From contig CM077673.1 of the NCBI GenBank assembly GCA_039707655.1, forward strand, positions 1,932,001 through 1,996,000: a stretch of 64,000 bases of DNA, in the 5' to 3' direction. This document shows, in pieces, positions 1 through 9,665 of this stretch; the stretch's first letter is position 1; every line of letters begins with the position of its first letter. A program made the position numbers and the translations under genes. The notes beneath the pieces were generated by a model. The model saw only the letters and a list, made by a program, of their open reading frames with translations, searched no databases and had not been told where the DNA came from. The stretch comes from Elymus sibiricus (lineage: Eukaryota; Streptophyta; Magnoliopsida; Poales; Poaceae).

Positions 1-85
1 CGTCCGAACATTCGGGGAAGCCCGGGGTGCGGTTACGGGGACCTCGCCAAAACTAGCAGATTTTGTGTGTCCCGGCTAGTTTCCT
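1..85 (+). repeat. Partial m11 monomer at left edge
   Basis: The last 85 bases of an m11 monomer (B family), recognised by gcggttacgg, aactagcag and gtgtgtcccggctagtttcc. Its first 34 bases lie outside the window, so the array continues to the left. Confidence 0.95.
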
Positions 86-2095
86 ATGCTATTACTCACT
101 AATTTTGGGTCCCGGGGCGATCCAAACGTTCGGGGAACCCCGGGGTCCGCATACGGGGACCTGGCCAAAACTCGCAGATTTGGTCCATTCTTACCAGTTT
201 TCTATGCTATTATTCACTGGTTTTTGGTAGTTGTGGTCGTCCGAACGTTCGGGGAAGCTCGGGATGCGGTTACGGGGACCTCGCCAAAACTAACAAATTT
301 TGTCTGTTCCAGCCAGTTTTCTATGCTATTACTCACTGATTTTGGGTCCCGGGGTGATCCAAACGTTCGGGGAACCCCGGGGTCCGCTTACGGGGACTTC
401 GCCAAAACTCGCAGATTTTTCCATTCTTACCAGTTTTCTGTGCTATTATTCACAGTTTTTTGGTTGTCGTGGTCGTCCAAACGTTCGGGGAAGCCCGTGG
501 ACCGGTTACGGGGACCTCGCCAAAACTCACAGATTTGGTCCATTCTTACCTGTTTTCTATGCTATTACTCAGTGATTTTGGTTCCAGGGGCGATCCAAAT
601 GTTCGGGGGACCCCGGAGTCCGCTTACCGGGACCTCGCCAAAACTCGCAGATTTTGTCCATTCTGACCAGATTTCTATGCTATTATTCACTGTTTTTTTG
701 TTGTCGTGGTCGTCCGAACATTCGGGGAAGCCCGTGGACCGGTTACAGGGACCTCGCCAAAACAAGCAGATTTTGCCTGTTCCGGCCAGTTTTCTATGCT
801 ACTACTCACTAATTTTGGGTCTGGGGGCGATCCAAACGTTCGGGGAACCCCGGGGTCCGCTTACGGGCACCTCGCCAAAACTCGCAGATTTGGTCCATTC
901 TGACCAGTTTTCTATGCTATTATTCACTGTTTTTGGTTGTCGTGGTCGTCCGAACATTTGGGGATGCCCGGGGTCCGGTTACGTGGACCTCGCCAAAACT
1001 CGCAGATTTGGTCCATTCTTACTAGTTTTCTAAGCTATTATTCACTTTTTTTGGTTGTCGTGGTCGTCCGAACGTTCGGGGAAGCCCGGGGTCCGGTTAC
1101 GGGGACCTCGCAAAAACTCGAAGATTTGGTCCATTCTTACCAGTTTTCTATGCTATTACTCACTCATTTTGGGTCCCGAGGCGATCCAAATGTTGGGGGA
1201 ACCCCGGGGTCCGCTTACGGGGACCTCGCAAAAACTCACAGATTTGGTCCATTCTTACCTGTTTTCTATGCTATTACTCAGTGATTTTGGTTCCCGGGGC
1301 GATCCAAATGTTCGGGGGACCCCGGAGTCCGCTTACCGGGACCTCGCCAAAACTCGCAGATTTTGTCCATTCTGACCAGATTTCTATGCTATTATTCACT
1401 GTTTTTTTGTTGTCGTGGTCGTCCGAACATTCGGGGAAGCCCGTGGACCGGTTACAGGGACCTCACCAAAACAAGCAGATTTTGCCTGTTCCGGCCAGTT
1501 TTCTATGCTACTACTCACTAATTTTGGGTCTGGGGGCGATCCAAACGTTCGGGGAACCCCGGGGTCCGCTTACGGGCACCTCGCCAAAACTCGCAGATTT
1601 GGTCCATTCTGACCAGTTTTCTATGCTATTATTCACTGTTTTTGGTTGTCGTGGTCGTCCCAACATTTGGGGATGCCCGGGGTCCGGTTACGTGGACCTC
1701 GCCAAAACTCGCAGATTTGGTCCATTCTTACTAGTTTTCTAAGCTATTATTCACTTTTTTTGGTTGTCGTGGTCGTCCGAACGTTCGGGGAAGCCCGGGG
1801 TCCGGTTACGGGGACCTCGCAAAAACTCGAAGATTTGGTCCATTCTTACCAGTTTTCTATGCTATTACTCACTCATTTTGGGTCCCGAGGCGATCCAAAT
1901 GTTGGGGGAACCCCGGGGTCCGCTTATGGGGAGCTCGCCAAAACTCGCAGATTTTGTCCATTCTGACCAGATTTCTATGCTATCATTCACTGTTTTTCGG
2001 TAGTCGTGGTCGTCCGAACATTCGGGGAAGCCCGGGGTGCGGTTACGGGGACCTCGCCAAAACTAGCAGATTTTGTGTGTCCCGGCTAGTTTCCT
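86..2095 (+). repeat. HOR unit, 17-mer (2,010 bp), type I
   Basis: Order m1-m9, then a chimeric m10/m4 monomer at 1150, then m5-m11. The six-monomer block m5-m10 (559-1267) is repeated 709 bp downstream at 1268-1976. The simplest origin is unequal exchange between m10 of one repeat and m4 of another. The second m6 carries the haplotype-M change cctcacc near 1462 while the first has cctcgcc, so two different parental units contributed. Confidence 0.93.
1150..1267 (+). repeat. Chimeric m10/m4 monomer (junction of the 17-mer)
   Basis: The left part is m10 (tcccgaggcg, atgttggggg, cctcgcaaaa). The right part is m4 (ctcacagatttgg, ttacctgttttct). The switch lies within the shared bases near 1231-1237. 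Confidence 0.9.
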
Positions 2096-2213
2096 ATGCT
2101 ATTACTCACTAATTTTGGGTCCCGGGGCGATCCAAACGTTCGGGGAACCCCGGGGTCCGCATACGGGGACCTGGCCAAAACTCGCAGATTTGGTCCATTC
2201 TTACCAGTTTTCT
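2096..2213 (+). repeat. Monomer m1 (A family), 118 bp, reference copy
   Basis: A-family left half (attttgggtcccggggcgatcc), then aaacgttcggggaacccc, then the m1-specific gcatacggggacctggcc. The tggcca MscI site is seen once per HOR unit and marks the unit period. Confidence 0.93.
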
Positions 2214-2332
2214 ATGCTATTATTCACTGGTTTTTGGTAGTTGTGGTCGTTCGAACGTTCGGGGAAGCTCGGGATGCGGTTACGGGGACCTCGCCAAAAC
2301 TAACAAATTTTGTCTGTTCCAGCCAGTTTTCT
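2214..2332 (+). repeat. Monomer m2 (B family), 119 bp, reference copy
   Basis: B-family left half in the diverged form ggtagttgtggtcgt, then gaagctcgggatgcgg, aactaacaaatttt and tctgttccagccag. In type II units the tail reads ccggctag instead. The ttacgg/ttatgg site here defines HOR haplotypes T and M. Confidence 0.93.
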
Positions 2333-2449
2333 ATGCTATTACTCACTGATTTTGGGTCCCGGGGTGATCCAAACGTTCGGGGAACCCCGGGGTCCGCTTA
2401 CGGGGACTTCGCCAAAACTCGCAGATTTTTCCATTCTTACCAGTTTTCT
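2333..2449 (+). repeat. Monomer m3 (A family), 117 bp, reference copy
   Basis: A family with gggtgatcc instead of gggcgatcc, ggggacttcgcc, and a tail gatttttccattc that makes it one base shorter than other A monomers. In type II the tail is gatttggtccattc and the length 118. Confidence 0.93.
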
Positions 2450-2568
2450 GTGCTATTATTCACAGTTTTTTGGTTGTCGTGGCCGTCCAAACGTTCGGGG
2501 AAGCCCGTGGACCGGTTACGGGGACCTCGCCAAAACTCACAGATTTGGTCCATTCTTACCTGTTTTCT
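2450..2568 (+). repeat. Monomer m4 (B family), 119 bp, reference copy
   Basis: Starts gtgctattattc rather than atg. Carries cgtccaaacg, cccgtggaccgg, ctcacagatttgg and a tail ending ttacctgttttct. It is single in type I and replaced by a run of three or four B monomers in type II. Confidence 0.93.
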
Positions 2569-2686
2569 ATGCTATTACTCAGTGATTTTGGTTCCAGGGG
2601 CGATCCAAATGTTCGGGGGACCCCGGAGTCCGCTTACCGGGACCTCGCCAAAACTCGCAGATTTTGTCCATTCTGACCAGATTTCT
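2569..2686 (+). repeat. Monomer m5 (A family), 118 bp, reference copy
   Basis: A family with actcagtgattttggttcc, atgttcgggggaccccgg and gcttaccggg. Tail gattttgtccattctgaccagatttct. The ttccag/ttcccg site tends to follow the T/M haplotypes. Confidence 0.93.
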
Positions 2687-2805
2687 ATGCTATTATTCAC
2701 TGTTTTTTTGTTGTCGTGGTCGTCCGAACATTCGGGGAAGCCCGTGGACCGGTTACAGGGACCTCGCCAAAACAAGCAGATTTTGCCTGTTCCGGCCAGT
2801 TTTCT
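2687..2805 (+). repeat. Monomer m6 (B family), 119 bp, reference copy
   Basis: B family with tttttttgttgtcg, gaacattcgg, cccgtggaccgg, ttacaggg and caaaacaagcag. Tail cctgttccggccag. The cctcgcc/cctcacc site is a haplotype marker. Confidence 0.93.
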
Positions 2806-2923
2806 ATGCTACTACTCACTAATTTTGGGTCTGGGGGCGATCCAAACGTTCGGGGAACCCCGGGGTCCGCTTACGGGCACCTCGCCAAAACTCGCAGATT
2901 TGGTCCATTCTGACCAGTTTTCT
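2806..2923 (+). repeat. Monomer m7 (A family), 118 bp, reference copy
   Basis: A family starting atgctactactc, with gggtctgggggcgatcc and gcttacgggcacc. Type II copies read tctcggggcg, caaaagttcggg and ttacgagcacc. Confidence 0.93.
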
Positions 2924-3041
2924 ATGCTATTATTCACTGTTTTTGGTTGTCGTGGTCGTCCGAACATTTGGGGATGCCCGGGGTCCGGTTACGTGGACCT
3001 CGCCAAAACTCGCAGATTTGGTCCATTCTTACTAGTTTTCT
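2924..3041 (+). repeat. Monomer m8 (B family), 118 bp, reference copy
   Basis: B family with gaacatttggggatgcccgg and ttacgtggacc. Followed directly by another B monomer, m9, the single break in A/B alternation of the type I unit. The ccgaac/cccaac site varies between units. Confidence 0.93.
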
Positions 3042-3077
3042 AAGCTATTATTCACTTTTTTTGGTTGTCGTGGTCGT

Positions 3078-3089
3078 CCGAACGTTCGG
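3078..3089 (+). other. 12-bp palindrome in B monomers (example in m9)
   Basis: ccgaacgttcgg is identical to its reverse complement and contains aacgtt. It is exact in m9, and in several other B monomers apart from single CG-to-TG or CG-to-CA changes. It overlaps the CENP-B-box-like motif. It could be a dimer-binding site or a cruciform seed; no function is demonstrated. Confidence 0.6.
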
Positions 3090-3100
3090 GGAAGCCCGGG
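3084..3100 (+). promoter_or_regulatory. CENP-B-box-like motif (example in m9)
   Basis: The 17 bases gttcggggaagcccggg fit nTTCGnnnnAnnCGGGn, the conserved core of the mammalian CENP-B box, at 8 of 9 fixed positions. The one mismatch is CCGG in place of CGGG. A-family monomers (ttcggggaaccccgg) score the same. The perfect CGGG lies one base further right, so a box with one extra spacer base is the alternative reading. Binding is inferred, not shown. Confidence 0.4.
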
Positions 3101-3159
3101 GTCCGGTTACGGGGACCTCGCAAAAACTCGAAGATTTGGTCCATTCTTACCAGTTTTCT

Positions 3160-3277
3160 ATGCTATTACTCACTCATTTTGGGTCCCGAGGCGATCCAAA
3201 TGTTGGGGGAACCCCGGGGTCCGCTTACGGGGACCTCGCAAAAACTCGCAGATTTTGTCCATTCTGACCAGATTTCT
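3160..3277 (+). repeat. Monomer m10 (A family), 118 bp, reference copy
   Basis: A family with actcactcattttggg, tcccgaggcg, atgttgggggaacc. Two versions of the right half exist: ttacggggacctcgcaaaa here, and ttatggggagctcgcc (with a SacI site) in haplotype-M units. Confidence 0.93.
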
Positions 3278-3396
3278 ATGCTATCATTCACTGTTTTTCG
3301 GTAGTCGTGGTCGTCCGAACATTTGGGGAAGCCCGGGGTGCGGTTACGGGGACCTCGCCAAAACTAGCAGATTTTGTGTGTCCCTGCTAGTTTCCT
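3278..3396 (+). repeat. Monomer m11 (B family), 119 bp, reference copy
   Basis: Starts atgctatcattcac, with cggtagtcgtggtcg, gtgcggttacgg, aactagcag and tail gtgtgtcccggctagtttcct. This copy has private changes gaacatttgg and tccctgctag. Confidence 0.93.
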
Positions 3397-4697
3397 ATGC
3401 TATTACTCACTAATTTTGGGTCCCGGGGCGATCCAAACGTTCGGGGAACCCCGGGGTCCGCATACGGGGACCTGGCCAAAACTCGCAGATTTGGTCCATT
3501 CTTACCAGTTTTCTATGCTATTATTCACTGGTTTTTGGTAGTTGTGGTCGTCCGAACGTTCGGGGAAGCTCGGGATGCGGTTATGGGGACCTCGCCAAAA
3601 CTAACAAATTTTGTCTGTTCCAGCCAGTTTTCTATGCTATTACTCACTGATTTTGGGTCCCGGGGTGATCCAAACGTTCGGGGAACCCCGGGGTCCGCTT
3701 ACGGGGACTTCGCCAAAACTCGCAGATTTTTCCATTCTTACCAGTTTTCTGTGCTATTATTCACTGTTTTTTGGTTGTCGTGGCCGTCCAAACGTTCGGG
3801 GAAGCCCGTGGACCGGTTACGGGGACCTCGCCAAAACTCACAGATTTGGTCCATTCTTACCTGTTTTCTATGCTATTACTCAGTGATTTTGGTTCCCGGG
3901 GCGATCCAAATGTTCGGGGGACCCCGGAGTCCGCTTACCGGGACCTCGCCAAAACTCGCAGATTTTGTCCATTCTGACCAGATTTCTATGCTATTATTCA
4001 CTGTTTTTTTGTTGTCGTGGTCGTCCGAACATTCGGGGAAGCCCGTGGACCGGTTACAGGGACCTCACCAAAACAAGCAGATTTTGCCTGTTCCGGCCAG
4101 TTTTCTATGCTACTACTCACTAATTTTGGGTCTGGGGGCGATCCAAACGTTCGGGGAACCCCGGGGTCCGCTTACGGGCACCTCGCCAAAACTCGCAGAT
4201 TTGGTCCATTCTGACCAGTTTTCTATGCTATTATTCACTGTTTTTGGTTGTCGTGGTCGTCCCAACATTTGGGGATGCCCGGGGTCCGGTTACGTGGACC
4301 TCGCCAAAACTCGCAGATTTGGTCCATTCTTACCAGTTTTCTAAGCTATTATTCACTTTTTTTGGTTGTCGTGGTCGTCCGAACGTTCGGGGAAGCCCGG
4401 GGTCCGGTTACGGGGACCTCGCAAAAACTCGAAGATTTGGTCCATTCTTACCAGTTTTCTATGCTATTACTCACTCATTTTGGGTCCCGAGGCGATCCAA
4501 ATGTTGGGGGAACCCCGGGGTCCGCTTATGGGGAGCTCGCCAAAACTCGCAGATTTTGTCCATTCTGACCAGATTTCTATGCTATCATTCACTGTTTTTC
4601 GGTAGTCGTGGTCGTCCGAACATTCGGGGAAGCCCGGGGTGCGGTTACGGGGACCTCGCCAAAACTAGCAGATTTTGTGTGTCCCGGCTAGTTTCCT
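3397..4697 (+). repeat. HOR unit, 11-mer (1,301 bp), type I, haplotype M
   Basis: Canonical m1-m11. Haplotype M: m2 ttatgg, m4 start cactg with ggccgtcc, m5 ttcccg, m6 cctcacc, m8 cccaac, m10 ttatggggagctcgcc. Confidence 0.95.
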
Positions 4698-5880
4698 ATG
4701 CTATTACTCACTAATTTTGGGTCCCGGGGCGATCCAAACGTTCGGGGAACCCCGGGGTCCGCATACGGGGACCTGGCCAAAACTCGCAGATTTGGTCCAT
4801 TCTTACCAGTTTTCTATGCTATTATTCACTGGTTTTTGGTAGTTGTGGTCGTCCGAACGTTCGGGGAAGCTCGGGATGCGGTTACGGGGACCTCGCCAAA
4901 ACTAACAAATTTTGTCTGTTCCAGCCAGTTTTCTATGCTATTACTCACTGATTTTGGGTCCCGGGGTGATCCAAACGTTCGGGGAACCCCGGGGTCCGCT
5001 TACGGGGACTTCGCCAAAACTCGCAGATTTTTCCATTCTTACCAGTTTTCTGTGCTATTATTCACAGTTTTTTGGTTGTCGTGGCCGTCCAAACGTTCGG
5101 GGAAGCCCGTGGACCGGTTACGGGGACCTCGCCAAAACTCACAGATTTGGTCCATTCTTACCTGTTTTCTATGCTATTACTCAGTGATTTTGGTTCCAGG
5201 GGCGATCCAAATGTTCGGGGGACCCCGGAGTCCGCTTACCGGGACCTCGCCAAAACTCGCAGATTTTGTCCATTCTGACCAGATTTCTATGCTATTATTC
5301 ACTGTTTTTTTGTTGTCGTGGTCGTCCGAACATTCGGGGAAGCCCGTGGACCGGTTACAGGGACCTCGCCAAAACAAGCAGATTTTGCCTGTTCCGGCCA
5401 GTTTTCTATGCTACTACTCACTAATTTTGGGTCTGGGGGCGATCCAAACGTTCGGGGAACCCCGGGGTCCGCTTACGGGCACCTCGCCAAAACTCGCAGA
5501 TTTGGTCCATTCTGACCAGTTTTCTATGCTATTATTCACTGTTTTTGGTTGTCGTGGTCGTCCGAACATTTGGGGATGCCCGGGGTCCGGTTACGTGGAC
5601 CTCGCCAAAACTCGAAGATTTGGTCCATTCTTACCAGTTTTCTATGCTATTACTCACTCATTTTGGGTCCCGAGGCGATCCAAATGTTGGGGGAACCCCG
5701 GGGTCCGCTTACGGGGACCTCGCAAAAACTCGCAGATTTTGTCCATTCTGACCAGATTTCTATGCTATCAATCTCTGTTTTTCGGTAGTCGTGGTCGTCC
5801 GAACATTCGGGGAAGCCCGGGGTGCGGTTACGGGGACCTCGCCAAAACTAGCAGATTTTGTGTGTCCCGGCTAGTTTCCT
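4698..5880 (+). repeat. HOR unit, 10-mer (1,183 bp), type I, haplotype T
   Basis: m8 and m9 are fused into one monomer at 5526, removing 118 bp and restoring strict A/B alternation. With the TAA-bearing m9 start gone, one frame stays open for 399 codons (4698-5897). m11 has the private change ctatcaatctctg near 5768, shared with the unit at 8483. Confidence 0.95.
5526..5643 (+). repeat. Chimeric m8/m9 monomer (junction of first 10-mer)
   Basis: Left part m8 (gaacatttggggatgcc, ttacgtgg, ctcgcc). Right part m9 (ctcgaagatttgg). The crossover lies in the shared aaaactcg at about 5607-5614. Confidence 0.9.
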
Positions 5881-7181
5881 ATGCTATTACTCACTAATTT
5901 TGGGTCCCGGGGCGATCCAAATGTTCGGGGAACCCCGGGGTCCGCATACGGGGACCTGGCCAAAACTCGCAGATTTGGTCCATTCTTACCAGTTTTCTAT
6001 GCTATTATTCACTGGTTTTTGGTAGTTGTGGTCGTCCGAACGTTTGGGGAAGCTCGGGATGCGGTTATGGGGACCTCGCCAAAACTAACAAATTTTGTCT
6101 GTTCCAGCCAGTTTTCTATGCTATTACTCACTGATTTTGGGTCCCGGGGTGATCCAAACGTTCGGGGAACCCCGGGGTCCGCTTACGGGGACTTCGCCAA
6201 AACTCGCAGATTTTTCAATTCTTACCAGTTTTCTGTGCTATTATTCACTGTTTTTTGGTTGTCGTGGCCGTCCAAACGTTCGGGGAAGCCCGTGGACCGG
6301 TTACGGGGACCTCGCCAAAACTCACAGATTTGGTCCATTCTTACCTGTTTTCTATGCTATTACTCAGTGATTTTGGTTCCCGGGGCGATCCAAATGTTCG
6401 GGGGACCCCGGAGTCCGCTTACCGGGACCTCGCCAAAACTCGCAGATTTTGTCCATTCTGACCAGATTTCTATGCTATTATTCACTGTTTTTTTGTTGTC
6501 GTGGTCGTCCGAACATTCGGGGAAGCCCGTGGACCGGTTACAGGGACCTCACCAAAACAAGCAGATTTTGCCTGTTCCGGCCAGTTTTCTATGCTACTAC
6601 TCACTAATTTTGGGTCTGGGGGCGATCCAAACGTTCGGGGAACCCCGGGGTCCGCTTACGGGCACCTCGCCAAAACTCGCAGATTTGGTCCATTCTGACC
6701 AGTTTTCTATGCTATTATTCACTGTTTTTGGTTGTCGTGGTCGTCCCAACATTTGGGGATGCCCGGGGTCCGGTTACGTGGACCTCGCCAAAACTCGCAG
6801 ATTTGGTCCATTCTTACCAGTTTTCTAAGCTATTATTCACTTTTTTTGGTTGTCGTGGTCGTCCGAACGTTCGGGGAAGCCCGGGGTCCGGTTACGGGGA
6901 CCTCGCAAAAACTCGAAGATTTGGTCCATTCTTACCAGTTTTCTATGCTATTACTCACTCATTTTGGGTCCCGAGGCGATCCAAATGTTGGGGGAACCCC
7001 GGGGTCCGCTTATGGGGAGCTCGCCAAAACTCGCAGATTTTGTCCATTCTGACCAGATTTCTATGCTATCATTCACTGTTTTTCGGTAGTCGTGGTCGTC
7101 CGAACATTCGGGGAAGCCCGGGGTGCGGTTACGGGGACCTCGCCAAAACTAGCAGATTTTGTGTGTCCCGGCTAGTTTCCT
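5881..7181 (+). repeat. HOR unit, 11-mer (1,301 bp), type I, haplotype M
   Basis: Canonical m1-m11, haplotype M. Private changes aaatgttcgg in m1 (near 5921), cgtttgggg in m2 and tttttcaattc in m3 (near 6211) are all repeated 3,785 bp downstream. Confidence 0.95.
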
Positions 7182-8482
7182 ATGCTATTACTCACTAATT
7201 TTGGGTCCCGGGGCGATCCAAACGTTCGGGGAACCCCGGGGTCCGCATACGGGGACCTGGCCAAAACTCGCAGATTTGGTCCATTCTTACCAGTTTTCTA
7301 TGCTATTATTCACTGGTTTTTGGTAGTTGTGGTCGTCCGAACGTTCGGGGAAGCTCGGGATGCGGTTACGGGGACCTCGCCAAAACTAACAAATTTTGTC
7401 TGTTCCAGCCAGTTTTCTATGCTATTACTCACTGATTTTGGGTCCCGGGGTGATCCAAACGTTCGGGGAACCCCGGGGTCCGCTTACGGGGACTTCGCCA
7501 AAACTCGCAGATTTTTCCATTCTTACCAGTTTTCTGTGCTATTATTCACAGTTTTTTGGTTGTCGTGGTCGTCCAAACGTTCGGGGAAGCTCGTGGACCG
7601 GTTACGGGGACCTCGCCAAAACTCACAGATTTGGTCCATTCTTACCTGTTTTCTATGCTATTACTCAGTGATTTTGGTTCCAGGGGCGATCCAAATGTTC
7701 GGGGGACCCCGGAGTCCGCTTACCGGGACCTCGCCAAAACTCGCAGATTTTGTCCATTCTGACCAGATTTCTATGCTATTATTCACTGTTTTTTTGTTGT
7801 CGTGGTCGTCCGAACATTCGGGGAAGCCCGTGGACCGGTTACAGGGACCTCGCCAAAACAAGCAGATTTTGCCTGTTCCGGCCAGTTTTCTATGCTACTA
7901 CTCACTAATTTTGGGTCTGGGGGCGATCCAAACGTTCGGGGAACCCCGGGGTCCGCTTACGGGCACCTCGCCAAAACTCGCAGATTTGGTCCATTCTGAC
8001 CAGTTTTCTATGCTATTATTCACTGTTTTTGGTTGTCGTGGTCGTCCCAACATTTGGGGATGCCCGGGGTCCGGTTACGTGGACCTCGCCAAAACTCGCA
8101 GATTTGGTCTATTCTTACCAGTTTTCTAAGCTATTATTCACTTTTTTTGGTTGTCGTGGTCGTCCGAACGTTCGGGGAAGCCCGGGGTCCGGTTACGGGG
8201 ACCTCGCAAAAACTCGAAGATTTGGTCCATTCTTACCAGTTTTCTATGCTATTACTCACTCATTTTGGGTCCCGAGGCGATCCAAATGTTGGGGGAACCC
8301 CGGGGTCCGCTTACGGGGACCTCGCAAAAACTCGCAGATTTTGTCCATTCTGACCAGATTTCTATGCTATCATTCACTGTTTTTCGGTAGTCGTGGTCGT
8401 CCGAACATTCGGGGAAGCCCGGGGTGCGGTTACGGGGACCTCGCCAAAACTAGCAGATTTTGTGTGTCCCGGCTAGTTTCCT
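7182..8482 (+). repeat. HOR unit, 11-mer (1,301 bp), type I, haplotype T
   Basis: Canonical m1-m11, haplotype T. Changes gaagctcgtgg in m4 (near 7588) and ggtctattc in m8 (near 8107) reappear in the unit at 10967. Confidence 0.95.
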
Positions 8483-9665
8483 ATGCTATTACTCACTAAT
8501 TTTGGGTCCCGGGGCGATCCAAACGTTCGGGGAACCCCGGGGTCCGCATACGGGGACCTGGCCAAAACTCGCAGATTTGGTCCATTCTTACCAGTTTTCT
8601 ATGCTATTATTCACTGGTTTTTGGTAGTTGTGGTCGTCCGAACGTTCGGGGAAGCTCGGGATGCGGTTACGGGGACCTCGCCAAAACTAACAAATTTTGT
8701 CTGTTCCAGCCAGTTTTCTATGCTATTACTCACTGATTTTGGGTCCCGGGGTGATCCAAACGTTCGGGGAACCCCGGGGTCCGCTTACGGGGACTTCGCC
8801 AAAACTCGCAGATTTTTCCATTCTTACCAGTTTTCTGTGCTATTATTCACAGTTTTTTGGTTGTCGTGGTCGTCCAAACGTTCGGGGAAGCCCGTGGACC
8901 GGTTACGGGGACCTCGCCAAAACTCACAGATTTGGTCCATTCTTACCTGTTTTCTATGCTATTACTCAGTGATTTTGGTTCCAGGGGCGATCCAAATGTT
9001 CGGGGGACCCCGGAGTCCGCTTACCGGGACCTCGCCAAAACTCGCAGATTTTGTCCATTCTGACCAGATTTCTATGCTATTATTCACTGTTTTTTTGTTG
9101 TCGTGGTCGTCCGAACATTCGGGGAAGCCCGTGGACCGGTTACAGGGACCTCGCCAAAACAAGCAGATTTTGCCTGTTCCGGCCAGTTTTCTATGCTACT
9201 ACTCACTAATTTTGGGTCTGGGGGCGATCCAAACGTTCGGGGAACCCCGGGGTCCGCTTACGGGCACCTCGCCAAAACTCGCAGATTTGGTCCATTCTGA
9301 CCAGTTTTCTATGCTATTATTCACTGTTTTTGGTTGTCGTGGTCGTCCGAACATTTGGGGATGCCCGGGGTCCGGTTACGTGGACCTCGCCAAAACTCGA
9401 AGATTTGGTCCATTCTTACCAGTTTTCTATGCTATTACTCACTCATTTTGGGTCCCGAGGCGATCCAAATGTTGGGGGAACCCCGGGGTCCGCTTACGGG
9501 GACCTCGCAAAAACTCGCAGATTTTGTCCATTCTGACCAGATTTCTATGCTATCAATCTCTGTTTTTCGGTAGTCGTGGTCGTCCGAACATTCGGGGAAG
9601 CCCGGGGTGCGGTTACGGGGACCTCGCCAAAACTAGCAGATTTTGTGTGTCCCGGCTAGTTTCCT
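8483..9665 (+). repeat. HOR unit, 10-mer (1,183 bp), type I, haplotype T
   Basis: Same fused m8/m9 monomer (9311-9428) and same m11 change (ctatcaatctctg) as the unit at 4698. It differs from that unit in m4, which here has ggtcgtcc. Counterpart of 4698-5880 in the 3,785-bp duplication. Confidence 0.95.

Larger units (their letters stand above)
3042..3159 (+). repeat. Monomer m9 (B family), 118 bp, reference copy
   Basis: Starts aagctattattcac, with ctttttttggttg, the full palindrome ccgaacgttcgg and ctcgcaaaaactcgaag. The taag start puts a TAA stop in one frame and ends the recurrent 315-codon open frame. The type II 4a/4b monomers resemble m9 most. Confidence 0.93.
2096..3396 (+). repeat. 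HOR unit, 11-mer (1,301 bp), type I, haplotype T; reference unit
   Basis: Complete canonical order m1-m11 with monomer lengths 118,119,117,119,118,119,118,118,118,118,119. Haplotype T: m2 has ttacgg and m6 has cctcgcc. The m4 monomer carries ggccgtcc, a haplotype-M feature. A private C-to-T near 2251 makes a cgttcgaacg motif in m2. Confidence 0.95.
4698..8482 (+). repeat. 3,785-bp super-repeat, copy 1 (10+11+11 monomers)
   Basis: Three HOR units (10-mer, haplotype-M 11-mer, haplotype-T 11-mer) that recur at an exact offset of 3,785 bp. At least six private variants are shared by both copies. The known differences are ggccgtcc/ggtcgtcc in m4 of the first unit and two later changes in the m4 near 7582/11367. 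Confidence 0.9.

Noticed and set aside
565..765. Antisense 66-codon open frame repeated once per unit in many units
   Set aside because: It spans the same m5/m6 monomer pair each time and is broken by ordinary variants (ttcccg for ttccag, or cctcacc). It is a shadow of the repeat.
86..1033. Recurrent 315-codon open frame, and its 399- and 465-codon extensions, as real genes
   Set aside because: Open frames overlap in several frames at once and follow the 237-bp dimer period. They shift with 117/119-bp monomers and end at a repeat-borne stop. No start context, splice structure or domain is recognisable, and unit differences show no codon-position pattern.
2110..2185. G-quadruplex from the runs of G in A monomers
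   Set aside because: G runs are separated by long loops and by C runs that pair with them (gggg-aa-cccc), so hairpins are favoured. No compact four-run motif was found.
2918..2960. Promoter-like AT-rich stretch (ctatgctattattcactgttttt)
   Set aside because: Present in every B monomer, with no TATA box, polymerase III A/B box or downstream gene. Transcription of the satellite is possible but not supported by sequence.
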